A DNA stretch of 32,869 nucleotides from Bacteroidota bacterium (GTDB taxonomy: Bacteria > Bacteroidota > Bacteroidia > Bacteroidales > WCHB1-69). The notes under the pieces were generated by a model. It saw only the letters and a program-made list of their open reading frames with translations, did no database searches and was not told the DNA's origin. The position numbers and the translations under genes are program-made. Shown piece by piece: positions 8,544 through 18,182 of this stretch (the stretch's first letter is position 1; every line of letters starts with the position of its first letter). The stretch lies in NCBI GenBank assembly GCA_017860455.1, contig JAGDMF010000022.1, forward strand, positions 1 through 32,869, in the 5' to 3' direction.

Positions 8544-11500
8544 CTATTTCTTCACAAACTTTTTAGTTATAGTTCCTATTTCACTGTCTAACCTTACAAA
8601 ATATACTCCGTTCGCTAATTCGGATACATCTACTCTGGTTAAATCACTGTTAACAGGCACTACTTTTAATAGTTTGCCATATATATCATACAATCTACAC
8701 TCTTTTACCTGTAATTGTGCTTCATTGAATCTTAAATCAATATAAGAGTTGGTTGGATTTGGGTATAAATCTACCATCTGATTTAGTACTGATTCTTCAA
8801 CTCCTGTATGATCCTTAAAGATCGCTACAATAGTATGATTGCTTATTACATTTGAAAAAGTATATGTTGTTTGAGTATGTGCAATGGGCACTCCATTATC
8901 AATAATTAATGAATCAATGGTTGCATTTGCATTTGGAGTGAAAGTAAATTGTTGATTGGCTCCTGCATTTACAGTTACTGTTCCTGATGGAGAAATAGTT
9001 CCAAAACTGTTAGAAGATGCTGTAATCGTAAATACGGAAGCACCGTTGGTTGTGAACTGTACAGAATTGGTGAATGCACTGCTGTTTGCTCCACATAAAG
9101 CTTTTACCCTTACCTGGTATGTTGAGTTACTTTGTAATGGAGTTAAAAGGAATGTAGGAGATGAACAAGGAGCAGGGGTAGTCCAGTTTGCCGATGAAAG
9201 TAATTTATATTCCACTTGCCATTGAGTTTCATTCCCTCCTGGTGTCCATGTTACAACAGCAGATTGATCCGTAATGGATACCGTCGGAACTTGAACATTG
9301 GTTGGTGTTACCGGTGGTGTCGTGAAATTGACAACTGAAGTATAACTACTGTAAACACCTGCTGAACATACAGCACGTACTCTTAGATTGTAATCAGCAC
9401 AAGTATTCAATCCCATTAATATTTGAGGATGAGTGGTTACTTGTAAGGTAGTCCATGTTGAAGAAGAAGATAATTTATAATCTAATTCCCAAGCAGTTTC
9501 AGTTCCACCATTGACCCAGTTTATCGTTGCACTACCATTGGTATTATTGCTTACTGCTAATCCAGTTGGGGTATTACATGCTGCAACTGCAGTGGTAGTA
9601 AAGTTTACAACAGCAGTATAAGCACTTGTATCTCCAGGAGAACAGATTGCTCTTACTTTTACATCATACGGTGTTGAGGCTGTTAATGTTGTAAAATTAT
9701 GAGAAGGATTAGTTACAAATATACTATTCCAAGTTGAAGATGCTGTAGGTTTATAGGCAACTTCCCATTGTGTTTCTGTTCCACCTGCTGTCCAGGTTGC
9801 AGTTGCACCTGATGGTGTAATCGCAGAAACTCCTAAGTTTGTAGGAACTGTACATGTTGGAGTTGATGAAGAAGTAAGTGAAAAATCATCTAATGTTATA
9901 TACCAAGGAGTTGAATTTGCTTGAGTATAAACTCCAAAGTAATAAACTCCATTAACAGATGGAATAAAAGTAGCATTGACTTGAGTGTAGGTGGTATTTG
10001 TTGGTGAAGGAATAGAATTTATTGTTTGAATCAAGCTTCCTGCAGTTTGAGCAGAATAAACTCCAAGATCTAATGAAGTCCATCCAGTGGCACCATCGGT
10101 AATATACCAATAACTAAATTGATAAGTTTGTCCGGCTGTAAGTTGGAATCCGGGTGTAAAGAATCTGTCGTTACAAGACCACTTAAAATAGGCAGCCTTT
10201 GTTCCAGTTCGAGCATTTCTATTATAACTACCATAATCAGATATTTGAGTAAAAGTGTAAGTTCCTAAGTTAGTAGAACTCCAACAAGTTGGAAGTTGGT
10301 TGGCTGCAGTAATAGATTCAAAACCTTCATTCCATGGTAGTGAAGTAATAGCAACACATGCTGTTGTAGCAACTTGTTTTACTGACCAAATACTGGTATC
10401 CCCTGCCCCACAAATGGCTCTCACATAAAAATCATACATAGTTGATGGAGCTAATGATGGTATAGTCGTTGGGTGAGTGGTAGAATTAATAAATGTCCCG
10501 GTTCCATGTGAAAAACCTGCAAGACCATATTCAATTTCCCATTGAGTAGCTGAACCGTTTTCAACCCAGTTTAAATCAACAGAACTTGAAGTAATATTGG
10601 ATACACTTAGATTGTTGGGTCTTGGACAAGTTGGGATAGTCATTATTGTTAAATTATCTAAATAACTATAGGTATAAGTAGTATTATATTGATTTTTAAA
10701 TGCAATATATTGACCAGTTCCGGTATAGGATGAGAAGAAAACTTCTTTATCTTGCCATGTTCCTGTTGCTGAAGCTCCAATAGCTGCAACTTGTACAAAA
10801 GTAGAAGCAATGGTTGGATCAGTCATAACACCAACATAAATAGTATCTGTACTATAAGTTGTTCTATACTTGAATTCCGCTTTCAAAGTATTGACAGGAA
10901 TTGTAAGATCAAATAATGGAGTTGCGGCAATAGAATAATTACCGGCAGTTCCGTTATAAAAATACATGGAACCAGGAGATGAGAAGTTTGTTGAAGTTAT
11001 ATATGGATAGGTTGTATTCGTTGTGTTTTTAGTCCAACATTGTGGAAAAATACCTGAACCTGTTCCATAAGTATCAAAAAAGTCTGTCCATGGTAAAGCT
11101 GTAATTGCTCCACAAGCTGTTGTTACAGTTTTTGGGATGGAATGTGCACTTAAATCAGATGCACCACAAACAGAAGTTACATAGATCTGATAGGTTGTTT
11201 GAGGTGCTAAACCGGAAATTGTGTATGGATTAGAAGTAATTCCATTAAGAATTGTACCTGTTCCGGGAGTAAAACCGGTAGGTCCATACTCAATATTCCA
11301 GGATGTCGCACTTCCATTTTCAGTCCAGGTTAAATCAACACTATTGGTTAAAATATTGGATGTAACCAATGCAGTTGGAGTTGGACATGTTGGAATAGTA
11401 ATGGATATATTATCTACAGTAGCAGGTGGTTGAACGGCAGTAGCCTGATCGTTTCTCCAATGGAAATATAATCTCCATGTATTTCCTGCTAAGTTAGGAT

Positions 11501-14500
11501 ATTGAATCGTATTGATACTAAACTGAGCATGTTGCCAGGTATTATGAACACTTAACCAGTGGTCTCCGGGGCCTCCGGTATAACGACCAATCATTGCAGC
11601 TAAATCATAATTAACACTATTTACTGTAGGAGGAATATTTCCGGCAGTAACAGGAATGTTAACAGGCATCAAATAAACTCTTAAAAATTCGTTGACAGCA
11701 CTTGATCCTTGAGCTATCCAATCAAAGTCTAATAACAACTCATTCACACCCACCGGCACTTGAATATCTACAAAAGAATAAACTCTTGATGCATTGGTTG
11801 TACCTCCTGTGTAGGCCCATGATGTTCCATTATCGTTTGAAATATATAATGCGTTTGCACCTCCAACAGTATTGTTAACACCTGTTGCACTTCCTATCAC
11901 AAATTTATTGACTTGAGTTCCATTAACAAATCCAAAATCAGAATAAGTTCCCGGATTTTCAAAATCATTATAATAAGGTAAGGTTATTGGAATTAATGCT
12001 GTAGTAAATGTTGTTACATTACTTGTAGAACTATAAATTCCACCACAATCAGACATTACATATACCTGATATGTTGTATTGGGTGATAATCCTTGTAATG
12101 TATAAGGATTTGTTGTCACTCCAGTAACTATGGTGCCGGTTCCCGGTGTAAATCCGGTAGGACCATATTCAACTGCCCAAGATGTAGCTGTTCCATTTTC
12201 TGTCCAAGCTAAATCAGCAGAATAACTTGAAATATTTGATGATGTTAGCATTGATGGTGTTGGACATGCTGGTATAGTAGATACGACAACATTATCTAAG
12301 TATGATGTTGATGAACTAGCTACATAAGCAGTTTTAAAGGCAATATATTGACCTATTCCAGTATAATTATTAAAATAAACTTCTCCATCTTGGAAAGATC
12401 CTGTTGATGATGGAATTCTTTTAGCTACCAATTCAAAAGTCGAAGCATCAGTTGGAATTGACATCACACCAATATACAATGTATCATCACTACCTGAAGC
12501 ATAATATTTATAATTGGCTTTCAAGGTATTGATCGGAATAGACGCATCAAATTGAGGTGTAACTGCAATATTATAATTACCTGATGTACTTATATAAGAG
12601 TATAAAGATCCCGGAGCAGAAGCATTTGTTGTAGTAACATATAAAGAGTTAGACCCTAACTGTGTCTTTGTCCAGCAAGTTGGGAAAATCGTTGATCCGG
12701 TTCCATAATTATCAAATGAATCAGACCAAGGTAATGTTGTAATAGAACCGCAAGCAGTCATAAATGTAGCAATGGAAGACCAATCACTTACATCACTACC
12801 ACCACAATTGGCTTGTACCTGATATTGGTAGGTTGTACTTGAGTTTAATGAGGTTAAATTATAAGGAGGAGTGACATTATTAATTACATTCCATGTTGTT
12901 TCACCCAAAGCTCTGTATTGCAAAGTATAATCCACAGGTGTTCCTGTTCCTGCAGGAGACCAGTTCAAAGTTGCATCTGTAGTAGTAATGGCTGTTGCAT
13001 TTAACCCAAATGGTGGTAAGCACGATGGCATCATCATCACAGTTAAACTATCATATCTATTGTTATGATATCCCACAGATGGATTATATTTAATTGCAAT
13101 TCTTTCATTTCCAGTTAATGCATTATTAGTTAACATATCAAAATAATACCATCCACCAGAACTTCCTGCAATATTTACATTAAATATCTCAGTGAAAGTC
13201 GCTGGATTTGTTGGATCCGTAATATATCCAAACTTGTGATTATCTGAACCACCATCATATTTAAATCCAATACGAAGAGTATTGATCATTGTTGAAAATT
13301 GAGGTAAAATAATATAACAATCTCCTGTTGCTGAAGCACCATAAGACATCTCCAAAACTTTACCACCCCATGAACTATTAATAACCTTTACATTTGCATT
13401 ACCGGATTGTAATTCATTATAACATACAGGGATTGCATCAAGAGGTGTAGTTTCAAAATCTTCTATATAAGGTAATACTGAAATGGGATCACAATTAGTG
13501 GCAAAGTTTTTAGCATCACTCCATAAACTTTCATTACCTGGGGCACATATAGCTCTTACATAATAGGTATAATTAGTTGCTTGTGTTAATCCATATAGTG
13601 GAAATGGATTGGAGGTAGCACTTACAATTGTACCTGTACCTTGCGTAAATCCTACTGGGCCATACTCAACTTCCCATTGTGAAGCTGATCCATTTTCTGT
13701 CCAGGTTAAATCTGCAGATACATTCGTAATATTAGTTACTCCCGGATAGGTAGGTCTTGGACATGCTGGAATAGTTAAAATTGAAACATTATCAATATAA
13801 ACTACAGCTGAATTGGTGGTGTAGTTCACTCTAAATGCAATATATTGACCAGTACCTGCATAATTAGTAAAGAAAACTTCTTTATCAAAATATGTCCCTG
13901 TAGATGAACAACCTAATGTTTGAATGGCTGTAAAAGTTGTTGCATCTGTTGGATCCGTCATGACACCAACTACCAATGAATCATCTAAGGCACTAACTCT
14001 CATTTTAAATTCAGTCTTGAGCGTATTGATAGGAATAGATGCATCAAATAATGGAGTGACAGCCATTACTCTGTTGATGGTTGTTGAACTGGCGCTAAAA
14101 TATAAAGAACCAGGTGATGAAAAATTAGTACTACTGATATAAGGTGCTGTGGTTGAACCAGCGCTATTTCTAACCCAACAAGTTGGAAAATAGCTTGAAC
14201 TACCTGACCCATAGGTGTCAAAAAATTCATTGTATGGTAATGTTGTAATTGCTCCACAGGCTGTCATAAATGATGCAGGATTGGAGTAAATACTTTGATC
14301 AGATACACTACAGATTGCTTTTACATAAACCTGATAGTTGGTTTGTGGATTTAAACCATTAATAGTATATGGTAAAGATGTTATATTGCTTTCAATAGTT
14401 CCTGTTCCAGGTGTAAATCCAGTTGGGCCATACTCTAACTCCCATGTAGTTGCTGTTCCATTTTCAGTCCAGGTAACATCCACACTATTTGCTAAAATAT

Positions 14501-16799
14501 TAGAAAAAACAATATTATTGGGTCTTGGACAACTTGGAATAGTCATAACAACGAGATTATCAACATAAACAACTGCTGAATTAGGTCCATAATTCACTCG
14601 GAAAGCAATATATTGACCAGTTCCTGTATAGTTGTTAAAAAACACTTCTCTATCCTGAAATGTTCCGGTTGTTGATAATACTAAACTGGCTACAGGTTGA
14701 AAAGTAGAAGCATCTGCAGGATCGTTCATAACCCCTACAATAAGAGTATCATCTGTTGCACTTGCTCTCATTTTGAATTCTGCCTTCAAAGTATTGATAG
14801 GAATGGAAGAATCAAACATAGGAGATACAGCCATTACTCTATTTACTGTTGTAGAACTTGCACTAAAATACAAAGATCCCGGAGCAGAAGCATTGGTACT
14901 ACTAATGTAAGGGGCAGTTGTTGTTCCAGCAGAATTTCTCAACCAGCAAGTTGGAAAGTAAGATGAACTTCCTGATCCATAAGTATCAAAAAAATCACTC
15001 CATGGCAAAGTAGTGATTGCTCCACATGCTGTTGTAAAAGAAATTGTTGAACCAAAAATGGTATCAATTCCTACAATAGCATAAGCTTGATAATGGTAAG
15101 GTGTTTGAGCAGTTAATCCTTGAACCTGATAGGTTAATGGATTATCATAATCTTGAACAAAATTCCATACTGTTTCAGAAGTCTTTTTGTATCTGAATCC
15201 GGTTTCTATTGGAAAACAATTGGCATAAGTTCCATTTAACTGAGCTGTTACATCAGTTATCAGAGTAGCATTATTGGTGGTAACAATACCTCCGCAATAG
15301 CCTCTTGTTCCAATTCCGGTTGTTGTGGGTTGAATAGTAGCAATCTTAACAGTTCCATTACCATCTAAAAGAGCAACTCTTACATTGGCAACTGTTGCAC
15401 CATCCAGTGTTCTAACAATAGAAATGGAATCTGATGTTGAAGCATATAAAAGTGTATCTTTTGGGCCGGCACCGGTTAAAAATGTTGAGCCAACACCTGA
15501 CATAGCTAATACTCCATTAACATAAACACTTACTTGTGCCCCATTCCATCCTAATGATCCGGTTGAGGCTGTCATACGAATGGTATGTGCACAACTGGAT
15601 AAAATCTCTCTACTTCCAGCAGGGTTTGGATCTAATGAAACAATAGAAGATCCATCAATGGTAGCAGATTGAAATGTGGCATCTACGACATTTGAAATGG
15701 TAGCTGTAGGTTGAATGTCATAAGTTAACCAAAAATAGTGACGACCACATGATAATGATTTGGTATCGGTAAATATCATGTTGGTATTGGCACCGGGAGG
15801 TACTAATACGGTTGTTCCAAACTGAGAGGATGTTGAAAATGATCCGTTTGATCCGGTATACCAAACTCGGGCATTGGCAATATCGGATGCTGATATTGTA
15901 CCATTGGTTCTGAAGACTAATTGTGATATTGTTGCATCATTAAAAACATCCACAGCTACTTTCATAATCTGTGCATTGGTATTCCCCAATGATACCGGTG
16001 CAACAGTACTATGTGTTGTGTTAAGAGTTGTTGTTCCGACAGGAGCTGAACTTAAAAATAAAGGATTGCAAGCGGGACCATAAGAAGCTGAATAAACTTC
16101 TCCGGGAACTCCAACAGTTGCAGTTATATCTAAATTTCCATCATTGTCTGTATCTGTATAATAATTGTCCATCTCATAGTACCCCACTAAAGATGTGTAA
16201 TTGGGATGGGATGATGTGATTGTAGTATTGTAATAAGCAAAAATATCAGTTGCTGAAATAGCAGTATTCCAAATTCTTACTTCATCAATTTTGCCGTAGA
16301 AAAAACGATTTACATCAATATTTGAACGACCAATTTCAATTGGAATACTATTCGTTCCAATTGTTCCTGTGTATGAAACAGGAGTACCCACTTGAACACC
16401 ATTAACATATAGTGTTAAAGTTGTACCGTTAAAAACACCGGCAACATGTTGCCATGTGTTTAAAATTAATGTATTTGTTGGAGAATTAATCTCTTTCCAT
16501 GCAGTACCAGTACCAATATTAAAATTTAAAGTACCATTAGCACCGCACCTAATCATGTACCCTGTTGAGTTGTTTTGTTCTTTGTTAATAATAGATCCTC
16601 TCCAAACTTCAGATGTCCACGATGTGGGATAAATCCAGGCTTCAAGAGTGATCGATCCGGTAATATTGTGACTCGGATCTTGTGGAATTTGTGCATACGT
16701 TGCCGAATTGGCAATAGACAATCCATAATTTTGCGCACTAGTTGTTTTTATCAAAAACAACAAAAAAACAAGAAGTGCAATTGATAAGAATTTTTTCAT
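8544..16799 (-). CDS. Giant LamG/FnIII secreted protein with T9SS sorting domain (2751 aa)
   Basis: Paralogue of the 2317-aa protein with the same architecture and more modules. A signal peptide (MKKFLSIALLVFLLFLIKTTSAQ) is followed by LamG at about 25-200 and a sialidase-N-like domain at about 250-400. Then about seven jelly-roll domains alternate with ten FnIII modules (typical start CPRPNN; cores such as VDLTWTENGSATSW). The last three FnIII modules start near 2316, 2407 and 2496 and closely match the last three of the paralogue. A bacterial-repeat domain lies at about 2588-2665, and a type A T9SS tail begins near 2670 (LYPNPTNSYIDLRF ... KKFVKK). Two neighbouring jelly-roll plus FnIII modules are near-copies with a 768-bp period. 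Likely surface-anchored or released by T9SS; adhesion or glycan binding is inferred from the domains. Confidence 0.93.
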   Translation of the reverse strand: MKKFLSIALLVFLLFLIKTTSAQNYGLSIANSATYAQIPQDPSHNITGSITLEAWIYPTSWTSEVWRGSIINKEQNNSTGYMIRCGANGTLNFNIGTGTAWKEINSPTNTLILNTWQHVAGVFNGTTLTLYVNGVQVGTPVSYTGTIGTNSIPIEIGRSNIDVNRFFYGKIDEVRIWNTAISATDIFAYYNTTITSSHPNYTSLVGYYEMDNYYTDTDNDGNLDITATVGVPGEVYSASYGPACNPLFLSSAPVGTTTLNTTHSTVAPVSLGNTNAQIMKVAVDVFNDATISQLVFRTNGTISASDIANARVWYTGSNGSFSTSSQFGTTVLVPPGANTNMIFTDTKSLSCGRHYFWLTYDIQPTATISNVVDATFQSATIDGSSIVSLDPNPAGSREILSSCAHTIRMTASTGSLGWNGAQVSVYVNGVLAMSGVGSTFLTGAGPKDTLLYASTSDSISIVRTLDGATVANVRVALLDGNGTVKIATIQPTTTGIGTRGYCGGIVTTNNATLITDVTAQLNGTYANCFPIETGFRYKKTSETVWNFVQDYDNPLTYQVQGLTAQTPYHYQAYAIVGIDTIFGSTISFTTACGAITTLPWSDFFDTYGSGSSSYFPTCWLRNSAGTTTAPYISSTNASAPGSLYFSASSTTVNRVMAVSPMFDSSIPINTLKAEFKMRASATDDTLIVGVMNDPADASTFQPVASLVLSTTGTFQDREVFFNNYTGTGQYIAFRVNYGPNSAVVYVDNLVVMTIPSCPRPNNIVFSNILANSVDVTWTENGTATTWELEYGPTGFTPGTGTIESNITSLPYTINGLNPQTNYQVYVKAICSVSDQSIYSNPASFMTACGAITTLPYNEFFDTYGSGSSSYFPTCWVRNSAGSTTAPYISSTNFSSPGSLYFSASSTTINRVMAVTPLFDASIPINTLKTEFKMRVSALDDSLVVGVMTDPTDATTFTAIQTLGCSSTGTYFDKEVFFTNYAGTGQYIAFRVNYTTNSAVVYIDNVSILTIPACPRPTYPGVTNITNVSADLTWTENGSASQWEVEYGPVGFTQGTGTIVSATSNPFPLYGLTQATNYTYYVRAICAPGNESLWSDAKNFATNCDPISVLPYIEDFETTPLDAIPVCYNELQSGNANVKVINSSWGGKVLEMSYGASATGDCYIILPQFSTMINTLRIGFKYDGGSDNHKFGYITDPTNPATFTEIFNVNIAGSSGGWYYFDMLTNNALTGNERIAIKYNPSVGYHNNRYDSLTVMMMPSCLPPFGLNATAITTTDATLNWSPAGTGTPVDYTLQYRALGETTWNVINNVTPPYNLTSLNSSTTYQYQVQANCGGSDVSDWSSIATFMTACGSITTLPWSDSFDNYGTGSTIFPTCWTKTQLGSNSLYVTTTNASAPGSLYSYISTSGNYNIAVTPQFDASIPINTLKANYKYYASGSDDTLYIGVMSIPTDASTFELVAKRIPSSTGSFQDGEVYFNNYTGIGQYIAFKTAYVASSSTSYLDNVVVSTIPACPTPSMLTSSNISSYSADLAWTENGTATSWAVEYGPTGFTPGTGTIVTGVTTNPYTLQGLSPNTTYQVYVMSDCGGIYSSTSNVTTFTTALIPITLPYYNDFENPGTYSDFGFVNGTQVNKFVIGSATGVNNTVGGANALYISNDNGTSWAYTGGTTNASRVYSFVDIQVPVGVNELLLDFDWIAQGSSAVNEFLRVYLMPVNIPVTAGNIPPTVNSVNYDLAAMIGRYTGGPGDHWLSVHNTWQHAQFSINTIQYPNLAGNTWRLYFHWRNDQATAVQPPATVDNISITIPTCPTPTALVTSNILTNSVDLTWTENGSATSWNIEYGPTGFTPGTGTILNGITSNPYTISGLAPQTTYQIYVTSVCGASDLSAHSIPKTVTTACGAITALPWTDFFDTYGTGSGIFPQCWTKNTTNTTYPYITSTNFSSPGSMYFYNGTAGNYSIAATPLFDLTIPVNTLKAEFKYRTTYSTDTIYVGVMTDPTIASTFVQVAAIGASATGTWQDKEVFFSSYTGTGQYIAFKNQYNTTYTYSYLDNLTIMTIPTCPRPNNLSVSNITSSSVDLNWVENGSATQWEIEYGLAGFSHGTGTFINSTTHPTTIPSLAPSTMYDFYVRAICGAGDTSIWSVKQVATTACVAITSLPWNEGFESITAANQLPTCWSSTNLGTYTFTQISDYGSYNRNARTGTKAAYFKWSCNDRFFTPGFQLTAGQTYQFSYWYITDGATGWTSLDLGVYSAQTAGSLIQTINSIPSPTNTTYTQVNATFIPSVNGVYYFGVYTQANSTPWYITLDDFSLTSSSTPTCTVPTNLGVSAITPSGATATWTAGGTETQWEVAYKPTASSTWNSIFVTNPSHNFTTLTASTPYDVKVRAICSPGDTSAYTAVVNFTTTAVAACNTPTGLAVSNNTNGSATINWVNGGTETAWELDYKLSSSSTWTTLQVTTHPQILMGLNTCADYNLRVRAVCSAGVYSSYTSVVNFTTPPVTPTNVQVPTVSITDQSAVVTWTPGGNETQWQVEYKLLSSANWTTPAPCSSPTFLLTPLQSNSTYQVRVKALCGANSSAFTNSVQFTTNGASVFTITASSNSFGTISPSGTVTVNAGANQQFTFTPNANATIDSLIIDNGVPIAHTQTTYTFSNVISNHTIVAIFKDHTGVEESVLNQMVDLYPNPTNSYIDLRFNEAQLQVKECRLYDIYGKLLKVVPVNSDLTRVDVSELANGVYFVRLDSEIGTITKKFVKK
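13490..15030 (-). repeat. Tandem 768-bp intragenic module duplication
   Basis: Inside the 2751-aa gene, the jelly-roll domain beginning CGAITTLPWSDFFDTYG and that beginning CGAITTLPYNEFFDTYG are nearly identical (shared GSGSSSYFPTCW, SAPGSLYFSASSTT or SSPGSLYFSASSTT, GTGQYIAFRVNY). Matching points at 15016 and 14248 differ by exactly 768 bp (256 codons), so the duplication is in frame. A third, more diverged copy (GTGSGIFPQCW) lies further along the gene, which indicates growth by module duplication. Confidence 0.8.
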
Positions 16800-16884
16800 T
16801 TTTTGTTTTGTTTTTTATTAATAAATATTTGATTGGGGTTTTGTCCAATATTAATCAGACGTTTTTTATTGACTAAACGTTGCG

Positions 16885-16892
16885 CAAAAATA
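16885..16892 (-). promoter_or_regulatory. Candidate -7 box for the 2751-aa gene
   Basis: The minus strand reads TATTTTTG, an exact TAnnTTTG match about 85 bp upstream of the ATG. The region further upstream is very AT-rich and no clear -33 TTTG is visible. Confidence 0.4.
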
Positions 16893-17096
16893 TAAATTTA
16901 TTTTAACTTTTTTTCACTTTTATTTTATTTTATTAACCCAAAAAGGGTAATTGTTAATAACTTAAATAACTATTTAACTTTTATTAACAAATATTTAAAA
17001 TCAGTTAAAAATGAAATGGTTTTACTAAAATCTAACTTCAATAAACTAATATATAATTAACTTTTATTAACTTTCTTTAACTTTTTTTACATTTTT

Positions 17097-17467
17097 GTTC
17101 GACGTTAAACGTTCGACGTTAAACGTTCGATGTTAAACGATACTTATTACTTATTACTTATTACTTATTACTTGTTATTTGTTATTTGTTATTTGTTATT
17201 TGTTATTTGTTAATTGTTAATTGTTACTTGTTACCTGTTATTTTTTACCTATTACTTGTTACCTGTTAATTGTTATTTGTTAAATGTTAATTGTTATTTT
17301 TTACCTGTTATTTATTACTTGTTATCTGTTATCTGTTATCTGTTATCTGTTATTTGTTACTTGTTACCTGTTAATTGTTATTTGTTAATTGTTATTTGTT
17401 AAATGTTATTTGTTAAATATTATTTGTTAAATGTTAATTGTTACTTCTTACTTGTTACTTATTACTT
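17097..17467. repeat. 371-bp perfect-phase heptad array (53 units, GTTANTT consensus)
   Basis: The tract can be cut into 53 consecutive 7-mers without a single insertion or deletion. It opens with alternating GTTCGAC/GTTAAAC units, passes through GATACTT and four ATTACTT, then runs as GTTATTT, GTTAATT, GTTACTT, GTTACCT, GTTATCT and GTTAAAT in mixed order. Positions 2-4 are TTA in nearly every unit; variation sits at positions 1 and 5-7. It abuts the rpe promoter and start. The small ORFs that run through it are by-products of the period. The remainder of the gap 16800-17508 is AT-rich leader DNA. Confidence 0.92.
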
Positions 17468-17482
17468 TATTTCGTACTTTTG
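17452..17482 (+). promoter_or_regulatory. rpe operon promoter at the edge of the heptad array
   Basis: TACTTTTG at 17475-17482 matches the Bacteroidota -7 consensus TAnnTTTG. A TTG at 17452-17454, 20 bp upstream, can serve as the -33 box and lies inside the last heptads of the array. The start codon follows about 27 bp downstream, which suits a short leader. Confidence 0.6.
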
Positions 17483-17508
17483 CACTTTCAAAAAAAATCA
17501 AGATTTTT

Positions 17509-18168
17509 ATGATGAAACCTATCATTTCCCCCTCTTTATTGTCAGCAGATTTTGGCAATTTAGAGAAAGAGATCAACATGTTAAACCAATCGGAAGCAGA
17601 TTGGATCCATTTAGATATAATGGATGGGGTGTTTGTTCCCAATATTACATTCGGAATGCCTGTTATTCAAACCATAAAAAAATTATCAGAAAAACCATTG
17701 GATGTTCATTTAATGATCACCCAGCCCGAACGCTATATCCAGGATTTTAAAAATGCTGGTGCAGATTGTTTATCTGTTCATTGGGAAGCCTCTACTCATC
17801 TGCATCGAACCATCCACGCTATTAAAAATCATGATATGCTGGCTGGTGTCGTTCTGAACCCCCACACCCCCGTTTCCGTTCTAAACGATATCATTAACGA
17901 TGTGGATTTTGTGCTAATTATGTCTGTTAATCCCGGTTTCGGTGGACAAGAATTTATTGAAAGAAGTTATCAAAGAATAAAAGAATTAAAGGAGATCATT
18001 GTTAAAAATGGATCTAATGCCCTGATTGAAGTAGATGGTGGTGTCAATTTAGATAATGCAGCTCAACTTGTGAAAGCAGGTGCAGATATTTTAGTGGCCG
18101 GGAATGCTGTGTTTAAAACTGAAAACCCTCTCGAATCAATCCATCAATTAAGAAACTGCCTTTCCTAA
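17509..18168 (+). CDS. rpe: Ribulose-phosphate 3-epimerase
   Basis: Interconverts D-ribulose 5-phosphate and D-xylulose 5-phosphate in the cytosolic pentose phosphate pathway. Family motifs run the full length: SPSLLSADFGNLEKEI at the start, HLDIMDGVFVPNITFG (metal and substrate site), DVHLMI, NPHTP, SVNPGFGGQEFI and EVDGGVN...AGADILVAGNAVF (phosphate-binding end of the TIM barrel). The start is placed at ATG 17509 (MMKPIISPSL; ATG 17512 is equally possible), giving 219 aa, the usual length. The open frame extends to 17431, but those extra residues are encoded by heptad repeat DNA and lie upstream of the likely promoter. Three envelope-modification genes follow 14 bp downstream. Confidence 0.96.
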   Translation: MMKPIISPSLLSADFGNLEKEINMLNQSEADWIHLDIMDGVFVPNITFGMPVIQTIKKLSEKPLDVHLMITQPERYIQDFKNAGADCLSVHWEASTHLHRTIHAIKNHDMLAGVVLNPHTPVSVLNDIINDVDFVLIMSVNPGFGGQEFIERSYQRIKELKEIIVKNGSNALIEVDGGVNLDNAAQLVKAGADILVAGNAVFKTENPLESIHQLRNCLS

Positions 18169-18182
18169 CTTCCTTTTGAAAT

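Noticed and set aside
14066-16784. Many 60-90 codon ORFs on either strand inside the giant genes
   Set aside because: They are shadow frames of the repetitive FnIII and jelly-roll coding sequence.
17097-17467. CRISPR array or coding sequence in the repetitive tract upstream of rpe
   Set aside because: The repeats are 7 nt with no spacers, and the ORFs reading through them (for example 17214-17402) only mirror the 7-nt period as a 7-residue pattern rich in Leu, Tyr, Val and Cys.
17431-17508. Upstream 26-codon extension of rpe
   Set aside because: It is encoded by heptad repeat DNA, lies partly upstream of the likely -7 box, and family members begin at MKPIISPSLLSAD.
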